A DNA stretch of 64,000 bases from Romeriopsis sp046049545 (GTDB lineage: Bacteria > Cyanobacteriota > Cyanobacteriia > Leptolyngbyales > Leptolyngbyaceae), in contig JBJORF010000004.1 of the NCBI GenBank assembly GCA_046049545.1, forward strand, positions 1 through 64,000. Reading direction: 5' to 3'. Within the stretch, counting starts at the first letter, position 1; each line of letters opens with the position of its first letter. The translations under genes were made by a program, and so were the position numbers. Below the pieces are notes generated by a model. The model ran no database searches. It had not been told where the DNA came from and was given only the letters and a program-made list of their open reading frames with translations. Below are positions 44,201 to 51,766 of this stretch, one piece after another.

Positions 44201-46759
44201 GACATCCGCCAGTTCGGCCACGGTTTTGACGTGGGCATTAAGGGTCTCAAAGGCCCGTTCGGCCTCGGCATAGTTGCCCGTGAGATAATGGCATTCCGCC
44301 TGCTCGAGCCACAGGTCGCGGGCCAATTGATAATCCGTCGTCCAGCTTTCCGGCGGCAGGAGGGTCACTCCCGACTGAACATACTGCAAAGCCGATTGGT
44401 AAGCGGCGGCGGGTTTAGCGCGGCGGGCGGCTTTGAGATTCAGGTGAGCCAGTTCTTGGCGCGCGATCGCGTCTTGGATTAAGTCTTTGCCCAGGTTGAG
44501 CTGATGGACGACATCGAAGAGGCGGTCTTCTTGACGCTGTTGCACCATATTGACTAGCCAGCGCTGACCGATTTGCCAATGCCATTGCTGGCGCTCGGGA
44601 AGCGGCATCAGGTCATAGATCGCCTGGCGCACCCGTTCGTGAAGGAACTGGAAATGGGCCACCATTGGCGATGGAGCGGACAACATGCTGCTGTAGCTGC
44701 TCGGATCAGCACTGGCGATCGGCAATAACATCCCTTCTTGCACCGCCAGGGCGAGGGCTTGGGGGATTGCGGCAGGCGCGATCGGGCAAAGTGCCGTCAA
44801 AATTCCAGTGTCAAACGCCAACCCGATACAAGCGGCCAACTGGAGCAGCTTACGGGTGGCGATCGGCAGTTTGAGGACCTTCTGCTCCATCAATTCCACG
44901 ACGTTTTCCGTCACCCCAAAATGCCGAATCTGTTCAAGATCCCACTTCCAGTAGCCCTCGCTAAAATTAAATACCAGCAGTTGCTCGTGGTACAAAAACT
45001 CCAGCAGTTGATGGGCGAAAAAGGGATTACCTTGGGTGCGGTGGAAGATCAGCGTGGACAGTTCAACGATCGCGGCTGGCTGGGTATGCAGCACATCGGC
45101 GACCAACTGTTCCATCTGGACTAAGCTGAAGGGTGCTAGGGTAATTTCCTGACGACCCGGCCCGACCACCAGATTGCGAATTAAGCGCAGACCCATTTCT
45201 TGAGTGTTATAGCTCGCATCGAGACGGCAGGCACAGATTAGCAATAATGCCGGGGTCTGATGGCTCAGCAGCAGGTGTTCTAGGAGCTTGGTCGAGGCCG
45301 CATCGAGCCACTGCAAATCATCAATGAACAGAACCACTGGTCGGGCAGGCTGTGCAATCACACTGATCAATGACTGAAAGGCCAACTTCAAGCGGTTCTC
45401 GGTTTCACGGCTTTCGGTTTTGGGGCCTTTTTCTTGGGGGCCAATGATCTGGACGAGGTCGGGGATTGCTTCGCAGAGTAGATAAGCATTGTCGCCGAGG
45501 GCTTGCAGGATGCAGTGGCGCCACTGCTGAATGGCGGTTTCGGGTTCCATGAGCAGTTGACAGAACAGACTCTGAAACGCCTGAGCGAGGGCGAGATAGG
45601 GCACCTCACGCCGCACCGCATCGCAGTTGCCGCGAATAAAGTAGCTCGGATATTGCCCCAACTGACTTTGAAATTCTTTCACCAGGAGCGACTTCCCCAC
45701 CCCAGATTCACCATTGATCAGCACGGTCCGAGTGTGTCCTTGACGCACCTGTTGGTAGGCTGTGTGTAACTGTTGCAGTTCTTGGCGGCGATCGTAGAGC
45801 TGCTGCGGAATCGCCAATTCGCTGCCTAGATCGGTTGCCCCTGCGATGAAGTCCGGCAGGTCTTGATGATTTTGGTAGGACTCCAGGCAGAGGCCGAGGT
45901 CGCTCTTCAGGCCGAAGGCACTTTGATAGCGATCGTTCGGAGTCTTGGCGACTAATTTATGAATGATCTGCTCGAGGCTGACGGGCAAATCTGGCCGCTG
46001 GGCGCACAAGCTGGGAATCGGCCGGGCAATGTGGCTATGGATCAGCTCATTGAGATCTTGCTGTGGAAAGGGCAATTGCCCGATCGCGGCTTGATAGAGC
46101 GTGATGCCGAGACTATAAAAGTCACTGCGATAGTCCACAGCGACATTATTCATCCGCCCGGTTTGTTCCGGGGCGGCGTAGGCCATGGCCGTGAGGATGC
46201 TATCGAGCGAAGTGGCCTGGGTGAGGTATTGGCTATTGACCAAATCGATCGGGGGTGCGAGCAAGAGCTGCACCTGGCCCGTCTGTGGCTGGATCAGCAC
46301 ATGCTGCGGTTGAACATGCTGATGGACCAGCTGCAACGCATGCAATTCGGCGAGGGCGTTAGCGAGGGCTAGGCCAATTTCGAGCAAGCGCTCGATCGTG
46401 CAAGGCAAAGCCGCAGTTGCTGATTCTACTGCCGATGCTGCGGCTGGTCGGTGTAACTGCTGTTGCCATAGCTCGGCCCCGTTGTCTTCAAATACGATCG
46501 CGGCGAGGGAGCCCTGCATGACGGTATCGAGCGTTTGCACCAGGCCCCGGAGCCGCAACCGCTGTCCCAGCTCGGCCTGTTGCTTAAACCGCTCAATGTA
46601 TTGGGAATGGAGATACGCCGGACGCAACACCTGCAACAGCACAGGCAAACGATCATGATGCCGATACCCTCGGTACAGCAATGTGACAACGCCTTCTTGT
46701 AGCTGCTCTGTGATGTGGTAACCCGGAATCAATGATTCAAAGCGATTATTCAACACCAT
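41216..46759 (-). CDS. Multi-domain sensor kinase: pseudokinase, AAA ATPase, GAF and histidine kinase
   Basis: A giant cytoplasmic protein (1847 aa). Domain order: a Ser/Thr-kinase-like domain (about 10-290), an AAA-type ATPase with Walker A GESGVGKS (about 350-357) and Walker B VVLFIDDLQWLD (about 475-486), then a long helical TPR-like region (about 800-1330). A GAF domain follows (about 1380-1530), then a coiled coil and a histidine kinase with the phospho-acceptor His at about 1569 (HEVKNPLNF), N-box (LIANAID) and ATP lid (DNGPGMDD, GTGLGLSIS). The kinase domain lacks the usual Lys, HRD Asp and DFG Asp, so it is probably a pseudokinase. ATG 46759 is chosen; upstream residues look non-coding. 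No response regulator is adjacent. Confidence 0.9.
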   Translation of the reverse strand: MVLNNRFESLIPGYHITEQLQEGVVTLLYRGYRHHDRLPVLLQVLRPAYLHSQYIERFKQQAELGQRLRLRGLVQTLDTVMQGSLAAIVFEDNGAELWQQQLHRPAAASAVESATAALPCTIERLLEIGLALANALAELHALQLVHQHVQPQHVLIQPQTGQVQLLLAPPIDLVNSQYLTQATSLDSILTAMAYAAPEQTGRMNNVAVDYRSDFYSLGITLYQAAIGQLPFPQQDLNELIHSHIARPIPSLCAQRPDLPVSLEQIIHKLVAKTPNDRYQSAFGLKSDLGLCLESYQNHQDLPDFIAGATDLGSELAIPQQLYDRRQELQQLHTAYQQVRQGHTRTVLINGESGVGKSLLVKEFQSQLGQYPSYFIRGNCDAVRREVPYLALAQAFQSLFCQLLMEPETAIQQWRHCILQALGDNAYLLCEAIPDLVQIIGPQEKGPKTESRETENRLKLAFQSLISVIAQPARPVVLFIDDLQWLDAASTKLLEHLLLSHQTPALLLICACRLDASYNTQEMGLRLIRNLVVGPGRQEITLAPFSLVQMEQLVADVLHTQPAAIVELSTLIFHRTQGNPFFAHQLLEFLYHEQLLVFNFSEGYWKWDLEQIRHFGVTENVVELMEQKVLKLPIATRKLLQLAACIGLAFDTGILTALCPIAPAAIPQALALAVQEGMLLPIASADPSSYSSMLSAPSPMVAHFQFLHERVRQAIYDLMPLPERQQWHWQIGQRWLVNMVQQRQEDRLFDVVHQLNLGKDLIQDAIARQELAHLNLKAARRAKPAAAYQSALQYVQSGVTLLPPESWTTDYQLARDLWLEQAECHYLTGNYAEAERAFETLNAHVKTVAELADVYAVQMVCYLNQNRYEEAQAVGQMGLIKLGVALPETLTEAAVLAAFNTLSQEILNHSPAYFLALPTCTDRTMQQILRLLQYFAAATISQDQSRYRWAIVEMVRRSIQYGNTERSAYAYIAYGTILSSGFGEYERGHQLGQVALELSQLFQAMQGLTHFSYGGLLAHWRVPFAECQQHLQVAFQHCQQMGELLYALYAQVLKIDVALLAGNFLDATQAEIQLLGQFAAQRQHRTMQLDAMVKLQFIRNLQGLTQDAASFSSIEVAEASIQQQLYDPQTPNPTRSRYYIYKTQSLYLFGYYPMALETAQASAELVNAHFGPAVVIDHYFFYGLTVAALYDQADAADQERYHAILVDCLQRLQRWHYHCPTNFGARWHVLAGELDRINGDDPTCHYDEAIGLAQVQNMLQICAIANELAGEYYWGQQHQRIARAYLHDACVAYQRWGAIAKTNALQQQYRSLLTWRGSFMDSANCLALPNDRILPQRLPSLDWMTVLKASQALSSEIVYSSLLEKLLTILMESAGAERGSLLIRHPDHWLIEAEGSVEQAAIVCTLKQTPLTPEALPLNLITYVERTRETILLNAASEDLRFAADTYIHAHKLKSVLCFPIIYQGKQTGILYLENRLVAGAFTPAQLEVVRLLTAQVSISVENAQLYQNMQQHLTEVEAKNQELQRSQQQLQHKTDELEAALQDLKQTQAQLVQTEKMSGLGQLVAGVAHEVKNPLNFIQGNLDYANQYIEQLFSLLDRYQALCPEPPTDLQTYLETIDLDYVREDLPKLLSSMTLGSDRIQTIVSSLRDFSRTDGDTKEFANIQSGIEGTLMILRSRLGANRDRPAINLVSEFGELPPVLCYPSQLNQVVMNLIANAIDAIDETAASCDFESNRNHPGEIIVTTLLADAETIAIRIQDNGPGMDDATRQKIFEAFFTTKPKGAGTGLGLSISHQIIVEKHQGQLLCESTPGEGTTFTIILPIASEATPEPKIDETQLDFIDGAWLSE

Positions 46760-46906
46760 GACGGCCCTCTTAACGCCACACCACTTGTTGCTTAGAGACG
46801 GCCCTGCGATACGCACGCCCCAACCAAAGCAGTGTTCAAATTTAGAATGCCCAATCAAGGTGTAAAATGCTTCGTCAAGCTGCGGTCAATTCTGCTGCCG
46901 CCGCGA

Positions 46907-47689
46907 TCAAACGCACATCAGGCCGTCTTCCAGTTCTGTCACAGAGTCGGCCACATCGACAATTCGGGGATCGTGGGTGACAATCAATACGGTTCGACCT
47001 TGCTGCTTTGCCAGATCCGCGAGCAAGGCAATCACCGCATGGCCATTCTGCGAATCCAACGCCGCCGTCGGTTCATCCGCCATGATTAACGCGGGATCAC
47101 CAGCAAGCGCGCGGGCCACGGCGACACGCTGCTTCTGACCGCCGGAGAGGTCGCGCGGTAGGTTTTTCAGTTTGTTGCCTAGGCCGACTTGCTCCAGTAA
47201 CGTGCTTGCCTGTTTCCGAGCGGCGGCACCATGGATGCCCTTCAAGTTCAGCGCCACCTCAATGTTTTCTAAGGCAGTTAAGGCGGGAAATAGATTAAAT
47301 CCTTGGAAGATAAAACCGATGTGGGCCAAGCGAAACTTCGCCAGAGCGGGTTTTGACAAGCGGGTGATGTCTTCCCCGAGCAACTGTACACGACCGGCCG
47401 TCGGGGTCAGAATCCCCGCCAGAATCGACAGCAAGGTGGTCTTTCCGGAACCCGATGGCCCCATGAGTAACTGAATGTCGCCCGATCGTACGGTCAAATC
47501 AACGCCTTTCAAAGCATGATAGACTTCGCCCCCGGATTGATAGGCCATTTCAATGCCCTTGGCTTGGATCGCCTGGGTCACCGTGGTGTGGGTGACCATC
47601 GCCCGGCTGTCGCTCCCCTTGCGATGGCTAACCATCGGTGGTTCCAGGGTCGTTGGCGTAGATAGGTTCGATAGATCGATCGCAGTCAT
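46907..47689 (-). CDS. ABC transporter ATP-binding protein (DevA/LolD-like)
   Basis: A 260-residue ATPase with Walker A GPSGSGKT (about 77-84), Q-loop FIFQGFN, signature LSGGQKQR (about 181-188), Walker B LIMADEPTAALD (about 201-212) and switch His about 239. It belongs to the MacB/LolD/DevA group that pairs with FtsX-type permeases. The N-terminal 40 residues are an extension rich in T and S. ATG 47689 is preferred over a TTG at 47716. The partner permease lies upstream in the same direction. No DevB-type membrane fusion protein is near. Confidence 0.92.
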   Translation of the reverse strand: MTAIDLSNLSTPTTLEPPMVSHRKGSDSRAMVTHTTVTQAIQAKGIEMAYQSGGEVYHALKGVDLTVRSGDIQLLMGPSGSGKTTLLSILAGILTPTAGRVQLLGEDITRLSKPALAKFRLAHIGFIFQGFNLFPALTALENIEVALNLKGIHGAAARKQASTLLEQVGLGNKLKNLPRDLSGGQKQRVAVARALAGDPALIMADEPTAALDSQNGHAVIALLADLAKQQGRTVLIVTHDPRIVDVADSVTELEDGLMCV

Positions 47690-47909
47690 GGAGTAGGTGC
47701 TTGGGTGAGCGTTCAACAGTTAACAAAAACGATAACAAAGACAAAATTCGGAACAATGTAGTGATTAACCACGAGCGTAGAATGAATCATCCGCCTAGCG
47801 TTAATCCCGAGCGTGGTTGACAAGCACCTTACTCGTTAGATATATCCTATCCAGCCAATCTCTGGCAAGCAACCATCGGTGGACAGGGGTTGAACTGGCT
47901 AGGCTTTGG

Positions 47910-49169
47910 CTAGGCTTTGAAGACGATCGCCGGGTCGACGCGGGTGACCTTCTGAACGGCAAATAACGCCGAACCGACGCACATGCCCACCGTCAGCACG
48001 AACACGATCGCGCCCGTCATCGGCTCAATCAGAATCAGTACGCCCTTCGCAGCCAAGGTCCAGTGGCTCAAGCCCACACAGAGCACCATGCTGGGGATAT
48101 AGCCCAGTACGGCCATCCACAGGGCCTGTTCGACAATGACGCTATAGATTACCCAATTTGACGCACCCATCGCCTTCAACGTTCCAAATTCGCGAATATG
48201 ATCCGCGACGGAGGCGTAGAGAATCTGACCGACAATCACCATGCCGACAATAAAGCCGACCGCCGCCCCCAACCCCAAAATAAAGCCGACACTGGTGCGT
48301 TCCTCCCAATAGTTGCGGGTGAGCTTGGCCAGTTCGGGGGTGGTAAAGACTTTCGTATCGGGGATTTGGGTTTGGAGGCGCTGCCGGAGGGCGTTGAGAT
48401 CTTCGCCGGGTTTGGCCTTGATCAGGATGTAATTGATCGGATCACCGAGGCTCAGGCGTTTGGGTGCGGGGGGATTTTTGAGGGCTTCGGCGATCGCTTG
48501 GGTGCTGTACTGGTTGTTGCAGTTGAGGCTGCCGTCGTCATTGCGTTGACAGTTAATCGCGCTATTCAATTCCGCCGCGCCATAGGCATTGGCAGTTTCC
48601 AGGGACGTGTACAGGAAGGCGCTGGAGGCATTGGACTTGGTGTCGGTGGTGAGGCCGACGATCGTGATCGGGAGATTGCCGATGCGGGCGGTATCCCCGA
48701 CCTTACTGACATCCAGGGAGCCAAGACTCGCCTGATCAACAAACACCGTATAGGGTTGATTCAGATCGCTGACCTTGCCTTGGGTCACCGGCCAGCCCGC
48801 AAACATCCCGCCATCCGGATTAAACCCCCAAATGCGCACCGTTGAGAGTTCCCCCGCCGGATTGCGCCACCGTCCGCCGCGCATCAGCAGCACCTCGGCC
48901 CGTTCTACCCCCGGCACCTGCGTCGCCTTCTGGAGGTTTTCGGCAGGCATCGCCGCCGTCAATTCGAGATACTTAAAATCGGCATGGGCCACCCACAGAT
49001 CGGCCCGGGAATAGTCCACCAGCATTGCCGTCGATCGGGTAAAGCCGCGCAGAATCCCGAGCTGAATGGTCACCAAACTCACCGCAAACATAATCCCCGC
49101 CTGCGCCACCAGCAGTCGGGTTTTATCCTCCAGCAGATTTTTGCGCGCGATCTTCGACGATGCAGCCAT
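47910..49169 (-). CDS. FtsX-family ABC permease (DevC-like)
   Basis: A 419-residue inner-membrane protein: N-terminal helix about 20-45 (VAQAGIMFAVSLVTIQLGILRGF), a large periplasmic domain (about 50-290), and three further helices (about 298-322, 340-375 with the FtsX signature ADHIREFGTLKAMGASNWVIYSVI, and 380-410). This is the DevC/MacB permease topology. With the ATPase encoded next in the operon it would form a complete exporter core. DevBCA exporters carry glycolipids for heterocyst envelopes, but many relatives exist in non-heterocyst strains. Substrate unknown. Confidence 0.9.
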   Translation of the reverse strand: MAASSKIARKNLLEDKTRLLVAQAGIMFAVSLVTIQLGILRGFTRSTAMLVDYSRADLWVAHADFKYLELTAAMPAENLQKATQVPGVERAEVLLMRGGRWRNPAGELSTVRIWGFNPDGGMFAGWPVTQGKVSDLNQPYTVFVDQASLGSLDVSKVGDTARIGNLPITIVGLTTDTKSNASSAFLYTSLETANAYGAAELNSAINCQRNDDGSLNCNNQYSTQAIAEALKNPPAPKRLSLGDPINYILIKAKPGEDLNALRQRLQTQIPDTKVFTTPELAKLTRNYWEERTSVGFILGLGAAVGFIVGMVIVGQILYASVADHIREFGTLKAMGASNWVIYSVIVEQALWMAVLGYIPSMVLCVGLSHWTLAAKGVLILIEPMTGAIVFVLTVGMCVGSALFAVQKVTRVDPAIVFKA

Positions 49170-49256
49170 AGATAGAGAAGACTAGGTAGAAATTAAACCC
49201 CGAACCTCGTCCGGTGAGCAATGCCCAGCGCCATGCCCAGCCGACCCATCCAACCC

Positions 49257-49790
49257 CTAAAACCAGCGCAAATCCCAGCGACTGCGCTCAGGGCGCGACT
49301 GCTCCTTCGCATCAATCCACTCCACCGGCTTATACGTCCCAAATACCCGATCCCACCAATCCAGCGCCAGCCCAAAATTGTGATGCCACTGCCCATACTT
49401 GTGATGCACATAATGCACGGGCATCGGCATCCAGAAACACTTCTGGGGATTCTCATGCTGCAACTGGTGCGCATAGGCCGAAAACGCCGCAAACCCCACC
49501 GCTCCGATCGTCCAAAACAGCCCAAACTCGATCGACCAAAGGTAGGGAAGCGCGATCGCCACCAAGCCCCCGAGAAAATAATCACGAAACTCCCAAATTA
49601 CGCCTTGGCCCTCATTGCGGCGATGGTGATCACGGTGTTTTTCGCCCAGCTTATAGGGTTTGTGCATCAGTCGGTGCACCCAATATTCCACCAAACTGGA
49701 AACAATAAACGCCCCGACGATCGCCAACAGATCGATCCCAATCCGCGTTGCGAGCGCGAAATCCCAAACACCCGCCAATCCATCAGCCAT
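49257..49790 (-). CDS. Sterol desaturase/fatty acid hydroxylase-family membrane protein
   Basis: A 177-residue di-iron membrane enzyme. The His boxes are HRLMH (about 38), HRDHH (about 52), HQLQH (about 107), HYVHH (about 124) and HHNFG (about 134), as in the fatty acid hydroxylase superfamily. It would hydroxylate or desaturate a lipid or carotenoid-like substrate; the target is not predictable. ATG 49790 has a strong AAGGAG site 7 bp ahead and leaves space for divergent promoters with petJ, so it is preferred over 49850. Confidence 0.86.
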   Translation of the reverse strand: MADGLAGVWDFALATRIGIDLLAIVGAFIVSSLVEYWVHRLMHKPYKLGEKHRDHHRRNEGQGVIWEFRDYFLGGLVAIALPYLWSIEFGLFWTIGAVGFAAFSAYAHQLQHENPQKCFWMPMPVHYVHHKYGQWHHNFGLALDWWDRVFGTYKPVEWIDAKEQSRPERSRWDLRWF

Positions 49791-49804
49791 GACCACTCCT
49801 TGCC

Positions 49805-49831
49805 ACCCAAAAGAACAAACCCAAAAGAACA
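49805..49831. repeat. 14-bp-period tandem repeat in the hydroxylase-petJ promoter gap
   Basis: ACCCAAAAGAACA appears at 49805-49817 and 49819-49831. It lies in the 101-bp divergent gap and may influence one of the promoters or be a replication slippage product. Confidence 0.6.
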
Positions 49832-49891
49832 GGGAATTTAGTTGATCCATATTGTAGGTTAAGGATAGATGCTTTGCAGGGAGATTCCGTT

Positions 49892-50251
49892 ATGCGTCAA
49901 CCCAGGCAGTACGTTGTGACGATCGTCGTGAGTTTGAGCCTTTGGCTGCTGACCGCGTTCGGGCAGGGCGCGATCGCCCAGGCAGCGGAGTCCAGCCCCG
50001 CCCTCGGCGCGACCATCTTCACCCAAAACTGCGCGGCCTGTCATGCGGGTGGCGGTAACATCGTCCGCCGGGGTAAAACCCTCAAACTCAAAGCGCTCCA
50101 ACGCAATCACGTCGATACCGAAGCCGCGATCGCCCAGCTTGTCACCCAGGGCAAAGGCAATATGTCCGCCTATGGGGAAAAGTTGACCCCCGAGGAAATT
50201 GCCGCTGTTTCGGCTTATGTATTGGCCCAAGCGATGGCAAATTGGCCATAA
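49892..50251 (+). CDS. petJ: Cytochrome c6
   Basis: A 119-residue lumenal electron carrier between cytochrome b6f and photosystem I. It has a signal peptide (about 8-31, ending AIAQA). The heme-attachment motif CAACH is at about 47-51, and the axial Met is in KGNMSAYGEKL (about 92). The GAGKK-type signature is replaced by GGGNIVRRGKTLKLKAL. ATG 49892 follows an AGGGAG site. The mature length near 88 residues is typical. It is divergent from the hydroxylase gene. Confidence 0.93.
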   Translation: MRQPRQYVVTIVVSLSLWLLTAFGQGAIAQAAESSPALGATIFTQNCAACHAGGGNIVRRGKTLKLKALQRNHVDTEAAIAQLVTQGKGNMSAYGEKLTPEEIAAVSAYVLAQAMANWP

Positions 50252-50328
50252 ACTTGCGCATAAAAACCTATGCAACCCGAAGGCTGTCCGCTAAGATGTG
50301 GCAGCATTGCAGGTGAGTGTGTCCGGAT

Positions 50329-50712
50329 ATGTCCCAAGAAGTCGTCCAATGGCTGAATCAAATCAAAGCGCTCCAAACCGATGTGGCGGCGCTTCAGCAG
50401 CAGCTCGTCGAAAGCCAAGACAGCGGCAATAACTGGCGGCAGCGCTACGAAACCGAAGCCCTCCAACGGCGACAGGATGCCGATCGCTTCCAAGCCCAAA
50501 TCACGGAATTGCAAACTCAAATCGCGGCATTGCAAACCCGCCAAGATCCATCGGCGATCGCCCAGGAGCGAAATCATCTGGCCGCTGCCCTGGCAGCAGA
50601 AAAAGCGAACCATGAAAAGAGTCGCAAAGATTTAACCACCGCCTTATCCGATGCGATGGAATTGCTCTCCAAAGGCAAAAGTCGGCTGCCTGACGTAGCT
50701 GATCCCAGCTAA
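50329..50712 (+). CDS. Coiled-coil protein, unknown
   Basis: A 127-residue protein that is nearly all heptad-like helix (Q/E/A/L-rich, about 5-110, e.g. LQTDVAALQQQLVESQ, ITELQTQIAALQTR). It ends in SRLPDVADPS. It has no signal peptide or membrane segment. It probably acts as a scaffold or spacer; family unknown. It lies between petJ and the esterase gene in the same direction. Confidence 0.7.
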   Translation: MSQEVVQWLNQIKALQTDVAALQQQLVESQDSGNNWRQRYETEALQRRQDADRFQAQITELQTQIAALQTRQDPSAIAQERNHLAAALAAEKANHEKSRKDLTTALSDAMELLSKGKSRLPDVADPS

Positions 50713-50751
50713 CACCAATCCCAATCACGCCCCATCTCCCATCCGTCCGTC

Positions 50752-51435
50752 ATGTCGCTCACCCCCCCAATTCCCACTGAACTTAAACTGATCGCAATTC
50801 CGGCCAAGACCGCTCCGCCGATCGCGAACGTGATCATTCTCCATGGCTGGGGGGCCAATGCAACCGATGCGGCTTCGTTCGCACAGTTGATGGAATTGCC
50901 AGAAACTAATCTGTTCCTGCCCGAAGGCCCTTGGCAACATCCGTTTAGCCTCGAAGGGCGGATGTGGTACAGCTTGCCTGATCCGTTGGAAAGTTTTGAT
51001 TTTGACTTTGGTGCCGACTGTGATTTGAGTGCAAAGCCAGAGCTACAAACCAGTCGCCAACTGCTCCACAAGCTGTTGCAACAGCTTGTGGAGCAGACCG
51101 GAATCGGCCTCGATCGCACCATTCTCGGGGGCTTTTCCCAGGGCGGGGCAATGACGGTCGATGTGGGTCTGGATTTGCCGCTCGCGGGTCTGATGAGCCT
51201 CAGCGGCTACCTGCACAAATCCCTCACTAAGGTCACGGCCCAAACCCAGTCAGTGCTGATGGTGCATGGCCAGCAAGATCCGGTGGTACCCTTCACCGCC
51301 TCCCAGTTTGCTCAAAGCGCGATCGCGCAAACGGGCGCAGAAGTTGAATATCACGCCTTTGAATCCATGGGCCATGAAATTTCCTGGGATGTGATCGCCC
51401 TGATGCGGCAATTTATCCAGGCAAAGCTGGATTAA
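50752..51435 (+). CDS. Alpha/beta hydrolase, phospholipase/carboxylesterase family
   Basis: A 227-residue cytoplasmic hydrolase. The catalytic triad is visible: Ser in GGFSQGGAM (about 125), Asp in GQQDPVVP (about 175) and His in SMGHEISW (about 207). The oxyanion segment ILHGWGANATD is at about 29. This pattern is that of the carboxylesterase/acyl-protein thioesterase type. The coding sequence contains a perfect 36-bp palindrome at 51061-51096 that encodes LLHKLLQQLVEQ, just before the Ser motif. Confidence 0.9.
   Translation: MSLTPPIPTELKLIAIPAKTAPPIANVIILHGWGANATDAASFAQLMELPETNLFLPEGPWQHPFSLEGRMWYSLPDPLESFDFDFGADCDLSAKPELQTSRQLLHKLLQQLVEQTGIGLDRTILGGFSQGGAMTVDVGLDLPLAGLMSLSGYLHKSLTKVTAQTQSVLMVHGQQDPVVPFTASQFAQSAIAQTGAEVEYHAFESMGHEISWDVIALMRQFIQAKLD
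51061..51096. repeat. Perfect 36-bp palindrome inside the esterase gene
   Basis: CTGCTCCACAAGCTGTTG is followed immediately by its exact reverse complement CAACAGCTTGTGGAGCAG. There is no loop. Such a long perfect palindrome is uncommon in coding DNA and could form a cruciform. Confidence 0.97.
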
Positions 51436-51535
51436 TGAACGACTGCACCGATCGAACAATTTCCCGGAAATCTATGGCAGACTCCGCAAATTGGGCTACG
51501 CTGAAAGTATTGCTATTCCAACGGGGTATTGAACC

Positions 51536-51748
51536 ATGGCAACCCTCACCCTCGAAACCCTTGATGTCGATCTGCTGACTGAGGAAGATGTCGCGGAATT
51601 GGCGAACCGTTTGGAAGATGACGCTTACGAAAATGCCTTTGATGGCCTGAATGACTGGCATCTGCTGCGGGCGATCGCCTTTCAGCGCCCAGAATTGGTC
51701 GATGATTATCTTCACTTGCTCGACCTCGAACCCTACGACGAGTCATAG
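51536..51748 (+). CDS. DUF2555 family protein
   Basis: A 70-residue acidic cyanobacterial protein matching the DUF2555 pattern: LTEEDVAELANRLEDDAYENAFDGLNDWHLLRAIAFQRPELVDDYLHLLDLEPYDES. Rich in D/E (predicted pI low), no membrane segment. Function unknown. It lies 18 bp upstream of coaBC in the same direction, so the pair is probably co-transcribed. Confidence 0.85.
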   Translation: MATLTLETLDVDLLTEEDVAELANRLEDDAYENAFDGLNDWHLLRAIAFQRPELVDDYLHLLDLEPYDES

Positions 51749-51766
51749 GTGAGTTTGAAATAACGC

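Noticed and set aside
43733..44482. 249-codon frame antisense to the giant kinase gene
   Set aside because: The kinase frame on the minus strand has clear domains; the antisense frame shows no recognisable motif and is a codon-bias shadow.
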